Assembly (NCBI GenBank): GCA_023386585.1
Contig: JAEWJM010000021.1
Location: 1-64,000 of the forward strand
Direction of reading: 5' to 3'
Length of the DNA stretch: 64,000 bases
Source: Bacteroidota bacterium
Lineage (GTDB): Bacteria > Bacteroidota > Bacteroidia > Flavobacteriales > Flavobacteriaceae
The notes under the pieces are model-generated. The model saw only the letters and a list, made by a program, of their open reading frames with translations. It was not told where the DNA came from and did no database searches. The translations under genes and the position numbers were made by a program. This document shows, in pieces, positions 51,027-59,230 of this stretch (positions are counted from its first letter, which is position 1; every line of letters begins with the position of its first letter).

Positions 51027-52814
51027 ATGAAGAACGTGTACCTCTATAAGTCGTCTTTAGTCATTAAGATCGCCCTTGGTACAGCAATTCTCCTGATAAT
51101 CTACATTACAAGCGTCTTTTTCAACCAGATGCAAAGTTTGAGCGGATCTGTCCGTTCGATGTCAAATTCCAATCGGAAGCTTGTCGAACTCGAACGGATA
51201 CTTTCGATCGTTTCGGTCAATGAAAACAGCATTAGAAGCTTTATCATTACCGGTGACAGCATTTACCTTCAGAAAAGATTTTATAAGGAACGGATTCTCG
51301 AGCCCGAATTCCAAAGGCTAGCCGCGCTTCAAGCCGAAAGCGGATCAAAGACTTTCAATGTTGACACGCTCCGCAAGATGGTCAGCGTACGATTTTCCTA
51401 TTACGGCAAATTACTGAAAGCTGCCGAAAGAACCGACGCTGAGGGAAAGGAAAATCTCGGGCTCATGCTTGCCACCAGCGATGAATTGACCGATCGTGTG
51501 CGCGACTACGTTTACAGCACGATGGATACTGAGGCGACCAATGTCAGTATTTATGAGATCAACCATAAATACGAGATTGAAACTTCAATTATAACATCGT
51601 TTCTCCTCGTCACGATCGCACTTTTTATACTGTTGATTTCACTCAGCAGGATCAATGACGACCTTAAAAATCTCAAACGCCTTAACGACGAACTCAAATT
51701 CCTGAATTACACTTTCAATACAGCGGAATCGATAGCGGGGATCAGTCATTGGAAGTACAACCTGAAAACACAGAAATATACGTTTTCGGAGAATTTTTTC
51801 CGGATCGCCGGACTCGACCCCGACGCATTCGAACCGAACATGGAAAGCATTTTACCACATCTTCATCCGGATGACCGTGCAATGGTTGTCGATGCCTATT
51901 CGGACTCGCTGCAAAATAAAACGCCCACGTCGCTTATTTACCGACTCTACACCAGCAAGGGCGAAATGCGTTATATACGATCGGTTAGTAGCTTTGGAGA
52001 AAACTCACAGGGTGAAATTGTTAAGATCGGCGTCAATTATGACATTACCGAACAATATAAAAATACGGTAAACCTTGAAGAGAAGAACAAACGGCTGATC
52101 GCGATCAACGCCGAGTTGGAATCTTTTAACGATATCGTGAGCCATGACCTGCAGGAGCCGCTGCGAAAAATACAAATGTTTATTTCGAGGCTACACGACG
52201 ACGAACTCGATAAGCTTTCGGAAACCGGTCGGGAATATTTTTCGCGGATTGCGACGGCTGCCAACAGGATGCAGAACCTACTGATCGATTTAGTCAATTA
52301 TTCGCGTGCCGTCAAAGGAAACAAGGCACTTGAAAACACCGACCTCAATGCAATCGTTGAAAATGTTATATCGGAGTTGACGCTAAACATCACCGAAAAA
52401 GGTGCAATCGTCCAAACCGAGGCGTTACCTACAATTTATGCGATTCCATTCCAATTGCATCAGTTGTTTATAAACCTGATTACTAACTCTTTAAAGTTTA
52501 CCCGCGAGGGCGTAACTCCTGAAATCAAAATTACTTCTGAACCGATCGACAATACTGAAATATATAAGGAACAGGAATTTTCGGCGCGGCAGTTTTGCAA
52601 AATTATCTTTTCGGACAATGGAATTGGCTTCCGCCAGGAGTTTGCCGATAAGATTTTCCTGCTGTTCAGGCGCCTCGAGAAAGACAGTTATCAAGGAACC
52701 GGAATCGGCCTTGCCATTTGCAAAAAAATCATTGAAAATCATAACGGCTTCATCTTCGCCGAAGGAGTTCCGGGCGAAGGTGCGAAGTTTATTATCTACC
52801 TGCCAAAGGCTTAA
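51027..52814 (+). CDS. Sensor histidine kinase with CHASE3-like and PAS domains
   Basis: A 595-residue membrane kinase. One helix at about residues 12-32, a periplasmic helical sensor of about 150 residues (CHASE3-like, with RSFIITGDSIYLQKR), a second helix near residues 190-210, a PAS domain (about 230-345, SHWKYNLKTQKYTFSENFFR ... DITEQYK), the HisKA domain with phospho-acceptor His373 in IVSHDLQEPLRKI, and an ATPase domain (N-box LITNSLKF; G-boxes IIFSDNGIGF and GTGIGLAICKKII). The signal it senses is unknown. It follows the response regulator by 9 bases. Confidence 0.93.
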   Translation: MKNVYLYKSSLVIKIALGTAILLIIYITSVFFNQMQSLSGSVRSMSNSNRKLVELERILSIVSVNENSIRSFIITGDSIYLQKRFYKERILEPEFQRLAALQAESGSKTFNVDTLRKMVSVRFSYYGKLLKAAERTDAEGKENLGLMLATSDELTDRVRDYVYSTMDTEATNVSIYEINHKYEIETSIITSFLLVTIALFILLISLSRINDDLKNLKRLNDELKFLNYTFNTAESIAGISHWKYNLKTQKYTFSENFFRIAGLDPDAFEPNMESILPHLHPDDRAMVVDAYSDSLQNKTPTSLIYRLYTSKGEMRYIRSVSSFGENSQGEIVKIGVNYDITEQYKNTVNLEEKNKRLIAINAELESFNDIVSHDLQEPLRKIQMFISRLHDDELDKLSETGREYFSRIATAANRMQNLLIDLVNYSRAVKGNKALENTDLNAIVENVISELTLNITEKGAIVQTEALPTIYAIPFQLHQLFINLITNSLKFTREGVTPEIKITSEPIDNTEIYKEQEFSARQFCKIIFSDNGIGFRQEFADKIFLLFRRLEKDSYQGTGIGLAICKKIIENHNGFIFAEGVPGEGAKFIIYLPKA

Positions 52815-52908
52815 CTTGTAAATTTGCCGGTAGATTATTGCTTTGAGCGTGAAGTCGGATGCAGTAAATTCTTGGCAAGCCACCGTAAGTCGGCTGCCTG
52901 CTACTTCG

Positions 52909-52943
52909 AAAAAAAAAAGCACCTACAGAACTGCGGTGCTTTA
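52909..52943 (-). terminator. Intrinsic terminator downstream of tRNA-Met
   Basis: On the minus strand AAAGCACC and GGTGCTTT pair around an 11-base loop with inner pairing, then a long T run. Confidence 0.85.
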
Positions 52944-52953
52944 CTAATTTCCG

Positions 52954-53027
52954 TAGCGAGGACGGGAGTTGAACCCGTGACCTCAGGGTTATGAATCCTG
53001 CGCTCTAACCGACTGAGCTACCTCGCC
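52954..53027 (-). tRNA. tRNA-Met (anticodon CAT)
   Basis: A 74-base cloverleaf on the minus strand. The 5' half begins GGCGAGGTAGCTCAGTCGG and the acceptor stem closes with CCTCGCT plus discriminator A. The anticodon loop is TTCATAA, with CAT. The T-loop TTCAACT, closed by ACGGG/CCCGT, is present. CCA is not encoded. The CAT anticodon most likely denotes elongator Met; a tRNA-Ile with lysidine-modified CAT cannot be fully excluded. Confidence 0.93.
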
Positions 53028-53060
53028 ATTCATCAGGATTTAAAGCCCTGAATGCGGGTG

Positions 53061-53090
53061 CAAATATAAAACTTATACTTTAGGTTGCAA
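53061..53090 (-). promoter_or_regulatory. Promoter of tRNA-Met (TTG-N19-TATATTTG)
   Basis: On the minus strand TTG (53088-53090) and TATATTTG (53061-53068) are exactly 19 bases apart, a perfect fit to the flavobacterial consensus. The tRNA begins 33 bases downstream. Confidence 0.85.
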
Positions 53091-53174
53091 GAGTAAAAAT
53101 GTAATTATTTTTATTTTTAAAAAGGCTTTTTTGGTAGCCGAGATTATTATATATTTCGCGCTAAAATTATGCGC

Positions 53175-53567
53175 ATGGATGTCAAAGTACGTTATGAAAT
53201 GGAATTCCCGGTAAACTCCTCACCCCAGTTGCTTTACCAGTATATCTCGACGCCATCGGGCCTTTCAGAATGGTTTGCCGATAACGTCAATTCAAGGGGC
53301 GAGTACTTCACTTTCATATGGAATGACTCAGAGGAAAAGGCCAGGTTGTCTTCAAAGAAGTCTGGCGAGAAAGTAAAATTTCGTTGGGTAGATGATAATG
53401 ACAAAGACACCGACTTCTATTTCGAGCTGCGCATTCTGGAGGATGAAATTACCAAAGATGTTTCACTAATGGTAATCGATTATGCCGAAGAGGAAGAACT
53501 CGACGAAGCACGCTTGCTTTGGGAAAATCAAATATCTGACCTGAAGCACGTGATCGGATCGGTTTAA
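53175..53567 (+). CDS. START-like/SRPBCC domain protein
   Basis: A 130-residue cytoplasmic protein of the SRPBCC fold, close to the Bacteroidota 'START-like' family. Core: RYEMEFPVNSSPQLLYQYIS, TPSGLSEWFADNVNSRGEYF and EARLLWENQISDLKHVIG. A ligand-binding cavity is expected, but the ligand and function are unknown. I prefer ATG 53175 (MDVKVRYEMEF) over the ATG two codons earlier. A hairpin terminator follows it directly. Confidence 0.85.
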   Translation: MDVKVRYEMEFPVNSSPQLLYQYISTPSGLSEWFADNVNSRGEYFTFIWNDSEEKARLSSKKSGEKVKFRWVDDNDKDTDFYFELRILEDEITKDVSLMVIDYAEEEELDEARLLWENQISDLKHVIGSV

Positions 53568-53585
53568 ATAGCCGCAAATAAAAGC

Positions 53586-53593
53586 TATCTTTG
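53586..53593 (+). promoter_or_regulatory. -7 element of the aminotransferase gene, overlapping a terminator
   Basis: TATCTTTG with TTA at 53564-53566, spaced by 19: one mismatch from consensus. Its last base is the first base of the terminator stem. Transcription would start near 53598-53600, past most of the left arm. Confidence 0.6.
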
Positions 53594-53617
53594 CCCTGTT
53601 TATTCAGGGCTTTTTTT
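53593..53617 (+). terminator. Intrinsic terminator of the START-like gene, abutting the next start codon
   Basis: GCCCTG-TTTATT-CAGGGC then seven T, with the ATG of the aminotransferase gene directly after the T run. Confidence 0.8.
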
Positions 53618-54457
53618 ATGATAAATTTTAATGGCGAAATAATGCCTGACGACGCATCGCCGCTGGCTTCAAACCGTGCTTTTCTTTATGGTGACGGTGT
53701 TTTCGAAACGATGAAAGTCGCCGATGGCAGATTGCTCTTTTCCGAAGACCATTATTTCCGGCTAATGTCGGCCATGCGGATTCTTCGTATGGAAATCCCA
53801 ATGTACTTCAGTCCGGAGTTTTTCGAAAATCAGGTGCTTTCATTGGTGGAAAAAGCCGGATGCGCCGAATCGGCTCGTGTACGGCTGACAGTGTTCAGGA
53901 ACAGCGGCGGATTTTATCTTCCGCAAACCCGCGAAGTGTCATTTCTTGCGACAGCGTCTCCGTTGGCAAATAAGGTATATTCGATTCCGAAATCCCCATA
54001 TGAGGTCGAAATTTTCAAGGATTTTTTTATCGAAAGCCAATTGCTGTCGACGATTAAAAGTACGAACCGCATCATTAATATCACGGGCAGCATCTATGCC
54101 GACGAAAACGGTTACGATAATTGCCTGCTTTTAAACGGACAGAAGAATGTTGTCGAGGCATTGCAGGGAAATGTGTTCCTGTTAACAGATGGGCGACTGG
54201 TTACTCCACCTATTTCAGAGGGTTGCATCAATGGCGTGATGCGCAAGCAGGTTCTTGCAATTTCTAAAAAGTTGGGTGGGATGGAAGTTGTTGAAGCGCC
54301 AATCTCGCCGTTTGAACTTCAGAAAGCTGATGAGCTTTTTATTACGAATGTGATTAAGGGAATTCAGCCGGTGACGCGATATCGCAAGAAAGATTACGCT
54401 TCGGATTTCTCGGCGCGGTTGACAGAAGAACTGAATGCGGAGTTACAGCTTAGTTGA
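53618..54457 (+). CDS. Class IV aminotransferase (aminodeoxychorismate-lyase-like)
   Basis: A 279-residue PLP enzyme. Signature segments: NRAFLYGDGVFETMKV, a Lys in LSTIKSTNRIINI, the PLP-binding stretch VVEALQGNVFLLTDG, and ELFITNVIKGIQPV. It resembles 4-amino-4-deoxychorismate lyase (folate pathway) or branched-chain/D-amino acid aminotransferases; the first is the more likely by length, but the substrate is not decided. The start ATG 53618 directly follows a terminator T run; an in-frame start 9 codons earlier would be inside it. The last bases overlap the convergent YqgE gene by eight. Confidence 0.9.
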   Translation: MINFNGEIMPDDASPLASNRAFLYGDGVFETMKVADGRLLFSEDHYFRLMSAMRILRMEIPMYFSPEFFENQVLSLVEKAGCAESARVRLTVFRNSGGFYLPQTREVSFLATASPLANKVYSIPKSPYEVEIFKDFFIESQLLSTIKSTNRIINITGSIYADENGYDNCLLLNGQKNVVEALQGNVFLLTDGRLVTPPISEGCINGVMRKQVLAISKKLGGMEVVEAPISPFELQKADELFITNVIKGIQPVTRYRKKDYASDFSARLTEELNAELQLS

Positions 54458-55010
54458 GTAAAGGATTTTCAGGTGCGTTTGACCATATTGGATAATCGCC
54501 GCCTTGCTCAAGGATTTTCTCCTTCCAGAAGTCGGTTGCCGACTTACCAATGATGCGATTCTCATAAAGATTTTCGGAGATGATCCACGAATTGGACTGC
54601 ATTTCGTTCTCAAGTTGCTGGGCGTCCCAACCGGTATAACCGAGGAAAAACCGTATGTTGTCCTTCTTGATCCGGCCTTCGTTGATGAGGTTTTTCGTCA
54701 GTTCAAAATCGCCTCCCCAAAATATGCCGCTTGATATCTCTATGCTTTCGGGAATAAGTTCGGGAACGTTGTGTATGAAGTAAAGATTGTCCTGCTCAAC
54801 GGGTCCGCCGTTATAAATTCGGAAGTTGGCTTCCACATCTGGGACGAGGTCATTTATCGAATAACGCAGCGGTTTGTTGATGATAAAGCCCACTGATCCC
54901 TCGGCGTTGTGATCGGCGAGCAAAATCACAGACCGATTGAATGATAAATCTCCGATTATAGAGGGTTCTGCTATAAGCAACTGCCCTTTTTTAAGTCTTT
55001 CTGAAATCAT
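54450..55010 (-). CDS. YqgE/AlgH family protein
   Basis: A 186-residue protein of the YqgE/AlgH family. Core: KGQLLIAEPSIIGDLSFNRS, AEGSVGFIINKPL, the GGPVEQDNLYFIH motif, and FFLGYTGWDAQQLENE. The biochemical role is not known; in other bacteria it has been linked to regulation. TAAATTTA at 55029-55036 with TTG 19 bases upstream (55056-55058) is its probable promoter. Confidence 0.92.
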   Translation of the reverse strand: MISERLKKGQLLIAEPSIIGDLSFNRSVILLADHNAEGSVGFIINKPLRYSINDLVPDVEANFRIYNGGPVEQDNLYFIHNVPELIPESIEISSGIFWGGDFELTKNLINEGRIKKDNIRFFLGYTGWDAQQLENEMQSNSWIISENLYENRIIGKSATDFWKEKILEQGGDYPIWSNAPENPLLN

Positions 55011-55028
55011 TTGGCTGCAATTTTTAAA

Positions 55029-55058
55029 TAAATTTACCTGAAAAACTTTTTAAGTCCA
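55029..55058 (-). promoter_or_regulatory. Promoter of the YqgE gene
   Basis: TTG-N19-TAAATTTA on the minus strand; only the last base differs from TAnnTTTG. 19 bases before the ATG. Confidence 0.65.
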
Positions 55059-55074
55059 AATATTTTAAGAAAAA

Positions 55075-55107
55075 TATAAAAAAAAGCCCTCCGATTAGGG
55101 AAGGCTT
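55075..55107 (-). terminator. Likely terminator of the HU gene
   Basis: An imperfect hairpin (AGCC with GGCT outside, inner pairs possible) then a long T run on the minus strand, about 20 bases past the stop. Confidence 0.6.
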
Positions 55108-55128
55108 ATATTTCTTTTACTTTGGAGA

Positions 55129-55407
55129 CTATTTTGTGTTTACAGAACCATCCAATTCAGCGCCGCCTTTGAATTTTACTACGTTCTTAGCAGCAATTTT
55201 GATTGACTTCCCTGTTTGTGGGTTTCTTCCGTCACGTGCAGCTCTTGAAGAAACTGACCATGATCCGAATCCTACCAAAGATACTCTTCCGCCTTTTTTA
55301 AGCGTACCGCTAACGTTGTTGATGAACGATTCCAAAGCCAGTTTAGCTGCGCTCCTGCTTATTCCTGCGTCTGCAGCCATTGCATCGATTAATTCTGATT
55401 TGTTCAT
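55129..55407 (-). CDS. hup: HU-family DNA-binding protein
   Basis: A 92-residue histone-like protein that bends DNA and compacts the nucleoid. Typical order: KSELIDAMAADAGISRSAAK at the N-terminus, VSLVGFGSWSVSSRAARDGR, and NPQTGKSIKIAAKNVVKFK around the DNA-binding arm. The start ATG 55407 was chosen over longer frames upstream because it is the family start. Own promoter (55449-55478) and terminator. Confidence 0.96.
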   Translation of the reverse strand: MNKSELIDAMAADAGISRSAAKLALESFINNVSGTLKKGGRVSLVGFGSWSVSSRAARDGRNPQTGKSIKIAAKNVVKFKGGAELDGSVNTK

Positions 55408-55448
55408 GATAATGAGTTTTAATTGTTGGTTAAACATTGTTATGGAAA

Positions 55449-55478
55449 CAAATTTAATAGGAAATCCTAACCGTGCAA
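55449..55478 (-). promoter_or_regulatory. Promoter of the HU gene (TTG-N19-TAAATTTG)
   Basis: A perfect TTG-N19-TAnnTTTG on the minus strand: TTG at 55476-55478 and TAAATTTG at 55449-55456. Leader about 35 bases. Confidence 0.85.
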
Positions 55479-55504
55479 GCCACACCGTTAATTTTTAGCT
55501 TTTT

Positions 55505-55533
55505 TGTTGATAACTTGAAAAATTTGTTGATAA
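55505..55533. other. Pair of DnaA-box-like words
   Basis: TGTTGATAA occurs at 55505-55513 and again at 55525-55533, in the same orientation and 20 bases apart. Each differs from TGTGGATAA, the complement of the DnaA box TTATCCACA, at one base. The surrounding 150 bases between HU and fmt are AT-rich. They may be regulatory DnaA sites or part of an origin. Confidence 0.4.
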
Positions 55534-55557
55534 GGAACTGGATTTTTCGCCAAAACA

Positions 55558-56505
55558 TTAGGAAACACGCGCCTCAGACGAAAATGTCAGTCCGTTTAGA
55601 AGCTCTGCCGCGGTCATTTTTTTCTTTCCCGGGAACTGAAGGACCTTCACATTGACGTATTTATCTTCAGCCGCGATCTTGAGCTGCCTGTTCACCACCC
55701 GAATTCTACCCGAAGTTGAGCTATGAGATTCATTATCAGGAGCCGACTCAAAAATCTTAACCTGCCATTCCTGCCCGCCGTCATGGAACGTGCACCACGC
55801 GCCCGGATAAGGCGACAATCCACGGATCTGGTTGTGGACTTCGGCGGCGGTCTTCGAAAAATCGATATGACAATTGTCGCGGTTCAGTTTGTGTGCCGTT
55901 TTCAAGTCCGCAATTGGAGGCTGGGCGACAGGCTCCGCTTTTCCATCCGAAATCAACTTTAACGTATCAACAACGGCTTCGCTTCCGAGTTCCATCAATC
56001 TGTCGTGTAGCGAGCCCGCATTTTCATCTGCGCCAATCGGGATCTCGCGGCTAAGAATCGTAGCTCCCGTATCGATTTTGTCGTCAATGAAAAATGTCGT
56101 CACCCCGGTCGTTTTTTCACCGTTCATTATTGCCCAATTTATCGGCGCGGCGCCTCGATACTGCGGCAATAGCGATGCATGCAGGTTAAAGGTTCCAAAT
56201 TCCGGCATCTTCCAAACCACTTCCGGAAGCATCCGAAAAGCAACCACAACCTGGAGATTTGCATTCAATGACTTTAATTCGGAGATAAAGCCTTCGTCCT
56301 TTAGGTTCGTCGGCTGAAGCAACCGCAGGTTTTTTTTCAGTGCGTATTCTTTTACGGCCGATTGCGATACCGATTGCCCTCTGCCGGCAGGTTTGTCGGG
56401 AGCCGTGACCACCCCAACCACCTGATAGCCGGTTGCCATAATACTGTCCAATATTCCGACAGCAAAAGCGGGAGTTCCCATAAAAACTATTCGTAAATCT
56501 GTCAT
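55558..56505 (-). CDS. fmt: Methionyl-tRNA formyltransferase
   Basis: Formylates initiator Met-tRNA before initiation of translation. 315 residues. Motifs: LRIVFMGTPAFAVGIL; the catalytic Asn-His pair in GTFNLHASLLPQYRGAAP; Asp in IDDKIDTGATI. The C-terminal OB-like domain is complete (LSPYPGAWCTF). The start overlaps the recQ stop by four bases, so both are in one operon. Confidence 0.96.
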   Translation of the reverse strand: MTDLRIVFMGTPAFAVGILDSIMATGYQVVGVVTAPDKPAGRGQSVSQSAVKEYALKKNLRLLQPTNLKDEGFISELKSLNANLQVVVAFRMLPEVVWKMPEFGTFNLHASLLPQYRGAAPINWAIMNGEKTTGVTTFFIDDKIDTGATILSREIPIGADENAGSLHDRLMELGSEAVVDTLKLISDGKAEPVAQPPIADLKTAHKLNRDNCHIDFSKTAAEVHNQIRGLSPYPGAWCTFHDGGQEWQVKIFESAPDNESHSSTSGRIRVVNRQLKIAAEDKYVNVKVLQFPGKKKMTAAELLNGLTFSSEARVS

Positions 56506-58394
56506 TTTTCCAATGTATATTTATTATCCGGTCTGATCCGAATGATTTCCAATTCGAGCAATTCCTGAAGCGACTCGACGACGGCGGCCTCGTCGGCTCC
56601 GGTTAGATTTTGAAGTTCGCGCGAAGTCAAATTCGCCGTTTCAAGCTGTTTTATGATGTCTTTTTTTAGGTCTTTCGCCGCTGCTTTCGGCCGTGTTGAG
56701 AGGCAAAAAGAACAGATGCCGCAATCTTTTGTTTTCGTCTCGCCAAAATACTTAAGAAGCCGCCTGCTTTTGCAACCGGTTGTATCGTTCACATAGTCAA
56801 AAACCGACTCCAATTGCGCCTTCTTTAATGCATTCTGTGCCTCGAGATATTTTGAGACCCGGTTTATCGTTCGTTCATCCTCGCGTACTTCGTTAAAAAT
56901 CACCGATGAGTCGCTGCCCGTGGCGACATAATCCACAAGGCCTAACGTGTGAAGTTTTGCCAGAACCGCCTGAATTTCATCGGTAGTTGCACCCGACTTC
57001 TTGCTAAGCATCGGCAGATTCAACGCGATACGGTTGTCATATATTCCCGGGTAGGACCGAAGAATCGCCATCAGGATATCTTCATGGTTCCGGTACAGGC
57101 TGATATAACGGATGACTTCATTTGAAGCAACGATAAATCGCAATAAAATCTTATTTGAAAATTCCTGTCCGAGACTGATCACTCCCTGACGATCAAGGAA
57201 TTGGAGTCCGTTGTAGGCTTTCTGGCCGGGGAATCCGTACTGGAGGCAAAACTGGCTGAAATTAAAATTGAACTCTTCACCGAAACCTTCGCCGTAACCA
57301 ATCTGAAAATAATTGCAAAGTTTTATGTACAACGATTGCAGGAACTTCCTGTCGGGAAGCACGTTGATGAACTGGTTCTCTGCCATTAAGCGGTCGGATA
57401 AACTTGAAAGCAATACTGCGAATGCCCGCTCGCCATTTCGGCCTGCGCGACCGGCTTCCTGGTAATAATTTTCCAGGTTTTCCGGCAATTGGACATGAAT
57501 CACGGTTTTGACATCGGCGCGGTCAATTCCCATTCCGAATGCATTGGTGGCGACAATCGTCTGGACATCACCGTTCATCCACGATTTCATATTACGATCC
57601 TTATCGGAAGGTGGCAATCCACCGTGGTAAAAAGTGGCGCCAAATCCAAGTGAATTGAGTTGGCCCGAGATTTCGAGACAGGACTTTCGGTTCCTGACGT
57701 AAATGATCGTAGGTTGCGGATGTTTTTTTAAGATCTGCGTAACCCGATGAAGTTTGTCTTCGACTTCAAAAACCATATACGCCAGATTTTCCCTTTCGAA
57801 ACTTTGCCTGAAAATCGCCGGATCTTCCAACAGCAATTGGTCAACGATATCGGCGGCAACACGTTCGGTGGCGCTGGCAGTAAGAGCTATAAACGGAATT
57901 TTAGGAAAGTGCTTCCTAAGATTTCCAATCTGCAGGTACGCCGGCCGGAAGTCGTTTCCCCATTGGGAAATGCAATGCGCCTCATCTACTGCGATCAAAT
58001 TAACCGGAAGTGCGCTCAGTCGCGAAACGATCCAATCCTGCATCAGCCTTTCGGGCGACAGATAAAGGAATTTGTAATTTCCGAAACGGCAATTGTCCAG
58101 CAGGTCGCTGATCTCGCTTTCGGGGATTCCACCTGTTAAGGCAATGGCTTTAATATTTCGTTTCTGTAGGTTTGCGATCTGATCTTTCATCAGTGCCACA
58201 AGAGGCGAAATAACAATGCAGATTCCGTCCATCGCCATCGCCGGAACCTGGAAGCATATCGATTTTCCGCCGCCGGTGGGAAGAAGCGCGAAGGTATCCC
58301 GGCCCTGAAGTACCGAATGGATTATTTCGGATTGTAACGGCCTGAATTGCTTGTGGTTCCAATAATCCTGAAGTATCTGTATGGCTTGTGACAT
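56502..58394 (-). CDS. recQ: ATP-dependent DNA helicase of the RecQ family
   Basis: A 630-residue 3'-5' helicase for recombination repair. Motifs: FRPLQSEIIHSVLQGRD, Walker A LLPTGGGKSICFQVPA, DEAHCISQWG, ALTASATERV, and the motif V-VI part NAFGMGIDRADVKTVIH and YYQEAGRAGRNG. The zinc-binding RecQ-Ct region is present with four Cys (DTTGCKSRRLLKYFGE, CGICSFC). A winged-helix-like region closes the protein, but I see no HRDC domain. Middle gene of a probable operon with the NTPase upstream and fmt downstream. Confidence 0.95.
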   Translation of the reverse strand: MSQAIQILQDYWNHKQFRPLQSEIIHSVLQGRDTFALLPTGGGKSICFQVPAMAMDGICIVISPLVALMKDQIANLQKRNIKAIALTGGIPESEISDLLDNCRFGNYKFLYLSPERLMQDWIVSRLSALPVNLIAVDEAHCISQWGNDFRPAYLQIGNLRKHFPKIPFIALTASATERVAADIVDQLLLEDPAIFRQSFERENLAYMVFEVEDKLHRVTQILKKHPQPTIIYVRNRKSCLEISGQLNSLGFGATFYHGGLPPSDKDRNMKSWMNGDVQTIVATNAFGMGIDRADVKTVIHVQLPENLENYYQEAGRAGRNGERAFAVLLSSLSDRLMAENQFINVLPDRKFLQSLYIKLCNYFQIGYGEGFGEEFNFNFSQFCLQYGFPGQKAYNGLQFLDRQGVISLGQEFSNKILLRFIVASNEVIRYISLYRNHEDILMAILRSYPGIYDNRIALNLPMLSKKSGATTDEIQAVLAKLHTLGLVDYVATGSDSSVIFNEVREDERTINRVSKYLEAQNALKKAQLESVFDYVNDTTGCKSRRLLKYFGETKTKDCGICSFCLSTRPKAAAKDLKKDIIKQLETANLTSRELQNLTGADEAAVVESLQELLELEIIRIRPDNKYTLEK

Positions 58395-58442
58395 CGCTGT
58401 ATGGTTTTGAACCGATAAATATACAGAAATACTGCTCGTGTC

Positions 58443-59021
58443 TTAAGCCGTTTGTCTGCCGATGTTCTCCAGTATGAAGTCGATTCGCGAATTAACATCG
58501 CCGCACGGAACTTCGATCAGCTCATAGCCGTAATTGCGGTAGGTTTCAACCAAATGGCCGTAAATCAGCTTGGCTTGCTCAAAATTTTCATACCGCGCCT
58601 CGTCGCTAGTGTAAATAGCCTCCCAAGGCGGAAGGATAAAGATCTTGGTATAGACATGCTCGCGGCAGGCGCCGTCAAAAAAGGCGGGATAACTATCGCC
58701 GATGTAATGCATGTAGGCAAGTACGTCGGGAATTCCGCGGTCCAGAAATATCATATCGTGCGACTCTTCGCAGGCATTCCGGAACTGCTTTTTTCGGCCT
58801 TCGAGCAAAAGCTCGCTAAAAAGCAGCGGATTTTCAAGAAACAGTTGTTCGATTCCCTGCTTGCGGGCTTCAAGCGTAACCTCGCGCGAAATCTCGGGAT
58901 AGCAGCAGTAACCCCGTTCCTTTAATCCGTCGATGATGGTTGTCTTACCCGTGCCCGGTCCGCCGATTATGACGATGATCTGTTTCTGCACTTTTTTGAA
59001 ATAAGCGGCAAACTTACTCAA
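58443..59021 (-). CDS. AAA-type NTPase/kinase-like protein of unknown substrate
   Basis: A 192-residue P-loop protein. Walker A is IIGGPGTGKTTIIDGL (about residues 18-33). LDRGIPDVLAYMHYIGD follows and looks like a kinase-type DR motif. No DNA-binding or other domain is attached. It resembles NadR-kinase-like and AAA_28 ATPases; the substrate is unknown. Encoded 48 bases upstream of recQ on the same strand. Confidence 0.82.
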   Translation of the reverse strand: MSKFAAYFKKVQKQIIVIIGGPGTGKTTIIDGLKERGYCCYPEISREVTLEARKQGIEQLFLENPLLFSELLLEGRKKQFRNACEESHDMIFLDRGIPDVLAYMHYIGDSYPAFFDGACREHVYTKIFILPPWEAIYTSDEARYENFEQAKLIYGHLVETYRNYGYELIEVPCGDVNSRIDFILENIGRQTA

Positions 59022-59207
59022 TCTTCTTCGGATTCAGAAACAAAATCAAAGCGTATTCACAATCGCTATTGCTGAAATATATCGGTGCGCCGCCACAAAA
59101 TATCCGCTGTTATCGGCAATTTCTACCGGTTATTTCCGTTCCGAAAAACATGTTGTGCGGCATGCTTTAAAATTTTCTATGCGGCTCAATATCTGAAATC
59201 AATAACT

Positions 59208-59215
59208 TATATTTG
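59208..59215 (+). promoter_or_regulatory. Candidate -7 element of the DUF493 gene
   Basis: TATATTTG, 15 bases before the ATG. No TTG at standard spacing. Divergent from the NTPase gene. Confidence 0.45.
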
Positions 59216-59230
59216 CCTAATTTACTCAGA

